This document shows positions 63,962-64,000 of a DNA stretch of 64,000 nucleotides, piece by piece. The position numbers were made by a program, and so were the translations under genes. The notes beneath the pieces were generated by a model. That model was not told the origin of the DNA, ran no database searches, and saw nothing but the letters and a program-made list of their open reading frames with translations. The DNA comes from Neoarius graeffei. Lineage: Eukaryota; Chordata; Actinopteri; Siluriformes; Ariidae. Numbering within the stretch: the stretch's first letter is position 1; every line of letters starts with the position of its first letter. The DNA is taken from positions 30,704,964 to 30,768,963 of the forward strand of contig NC_083582.1 in assembly GCF_027579695.1 (NCBI RefSeq). Direction: 5' to 3'.

Positions 63962-64000
63962 TGAGTTCCTCATTAATGCAAGGGCGCACCCTCGGGATGT

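Overview
The window looks like a repeat-rich euchromatic region of a teleost fish genome. Almost every recognisable sequence is a fish-type mobile element: several Tc1/mariner families, three Ty3/gypsy LTR retrotransposons, PIF/Harbinger- and hAT-like DNA transposons and MITEs, LINE tails and many copies of one tRNA-derived SINE. Simple repeats (CA, TA, AGAT, AAT) are frequent. The dominant SINE is one I associate, from memory, with catfish and other teleosts. I cannot fix the species from sequence alone.

Only one stretch looks like an ordinary host gene. It is a coding exon at 58476-58670 (+) that matches the first coding exon of prkar1a, the type I-alpha regulatory subunit of cAMP-dependent protein kinase, and it ends exactly where the human exon ends. 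A CRE/CCAAT/ETS-bearing GC-richer patch near 51.1-51.3 kb followed by a possible splice donor could be an upstream promoter and non-coding exon, but that is inference.

Layout: 0.85-3.73 kb, a mariner-like element whose right part is triplicated. 4.9-13.3 kb, a deeply nested cluster in which one old SINE locus has been split by a Harbinger-like element with a two-exon SANT/Myb gene, by a 5.3-kb cluster of MITEs (itself holding a 1,077-bp tandem duplication and a further transposon), and by a 0.7-kb MITE. 14-19 kb, Tc1 remnants, SINEs and a broken conserved ORF. 19.9-24.8 kb (-), a nearly complete Ty3/gypsy element with integrase upstream of reverse transcriptase (Gmr1-like order). 25.1-30.5 kb (+), a degraded chromovirus with a chromodomain. 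31.1-32.7 kb, a complete Tc1 element. 33.0-37.2 kb, a solo LTR and a third, truncated gypsy element. 37-57 kb, Tc1 remnants, SINEs with clear target-site duplications, a 25-copy 24-bp minisatellite at 52.15 kb, an inverted pair of a small exon (53.1/55.6 kb) around a Tc1 element whose ORF runs into its own inverted repeat, and a LINE 3' end. 58.5-64 kb, the prkar1a-like exon. Its presumed intron holds a long-TIR Tc1-like element carrying a MITE (which itself carries a SINE) and a striking 924-bp near-perfect palindrome flanked by GAAGTC on both sides. After that come a hAT gene fragment and two more nested DNA transposons.

The genes do not form a pathway; the story is layered insertion. Many insertions can be ordered in time because the interrupted host element is recognisable on both sides. 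All identifications are by eye from motifs and translation; family names are from memory and were not searched.
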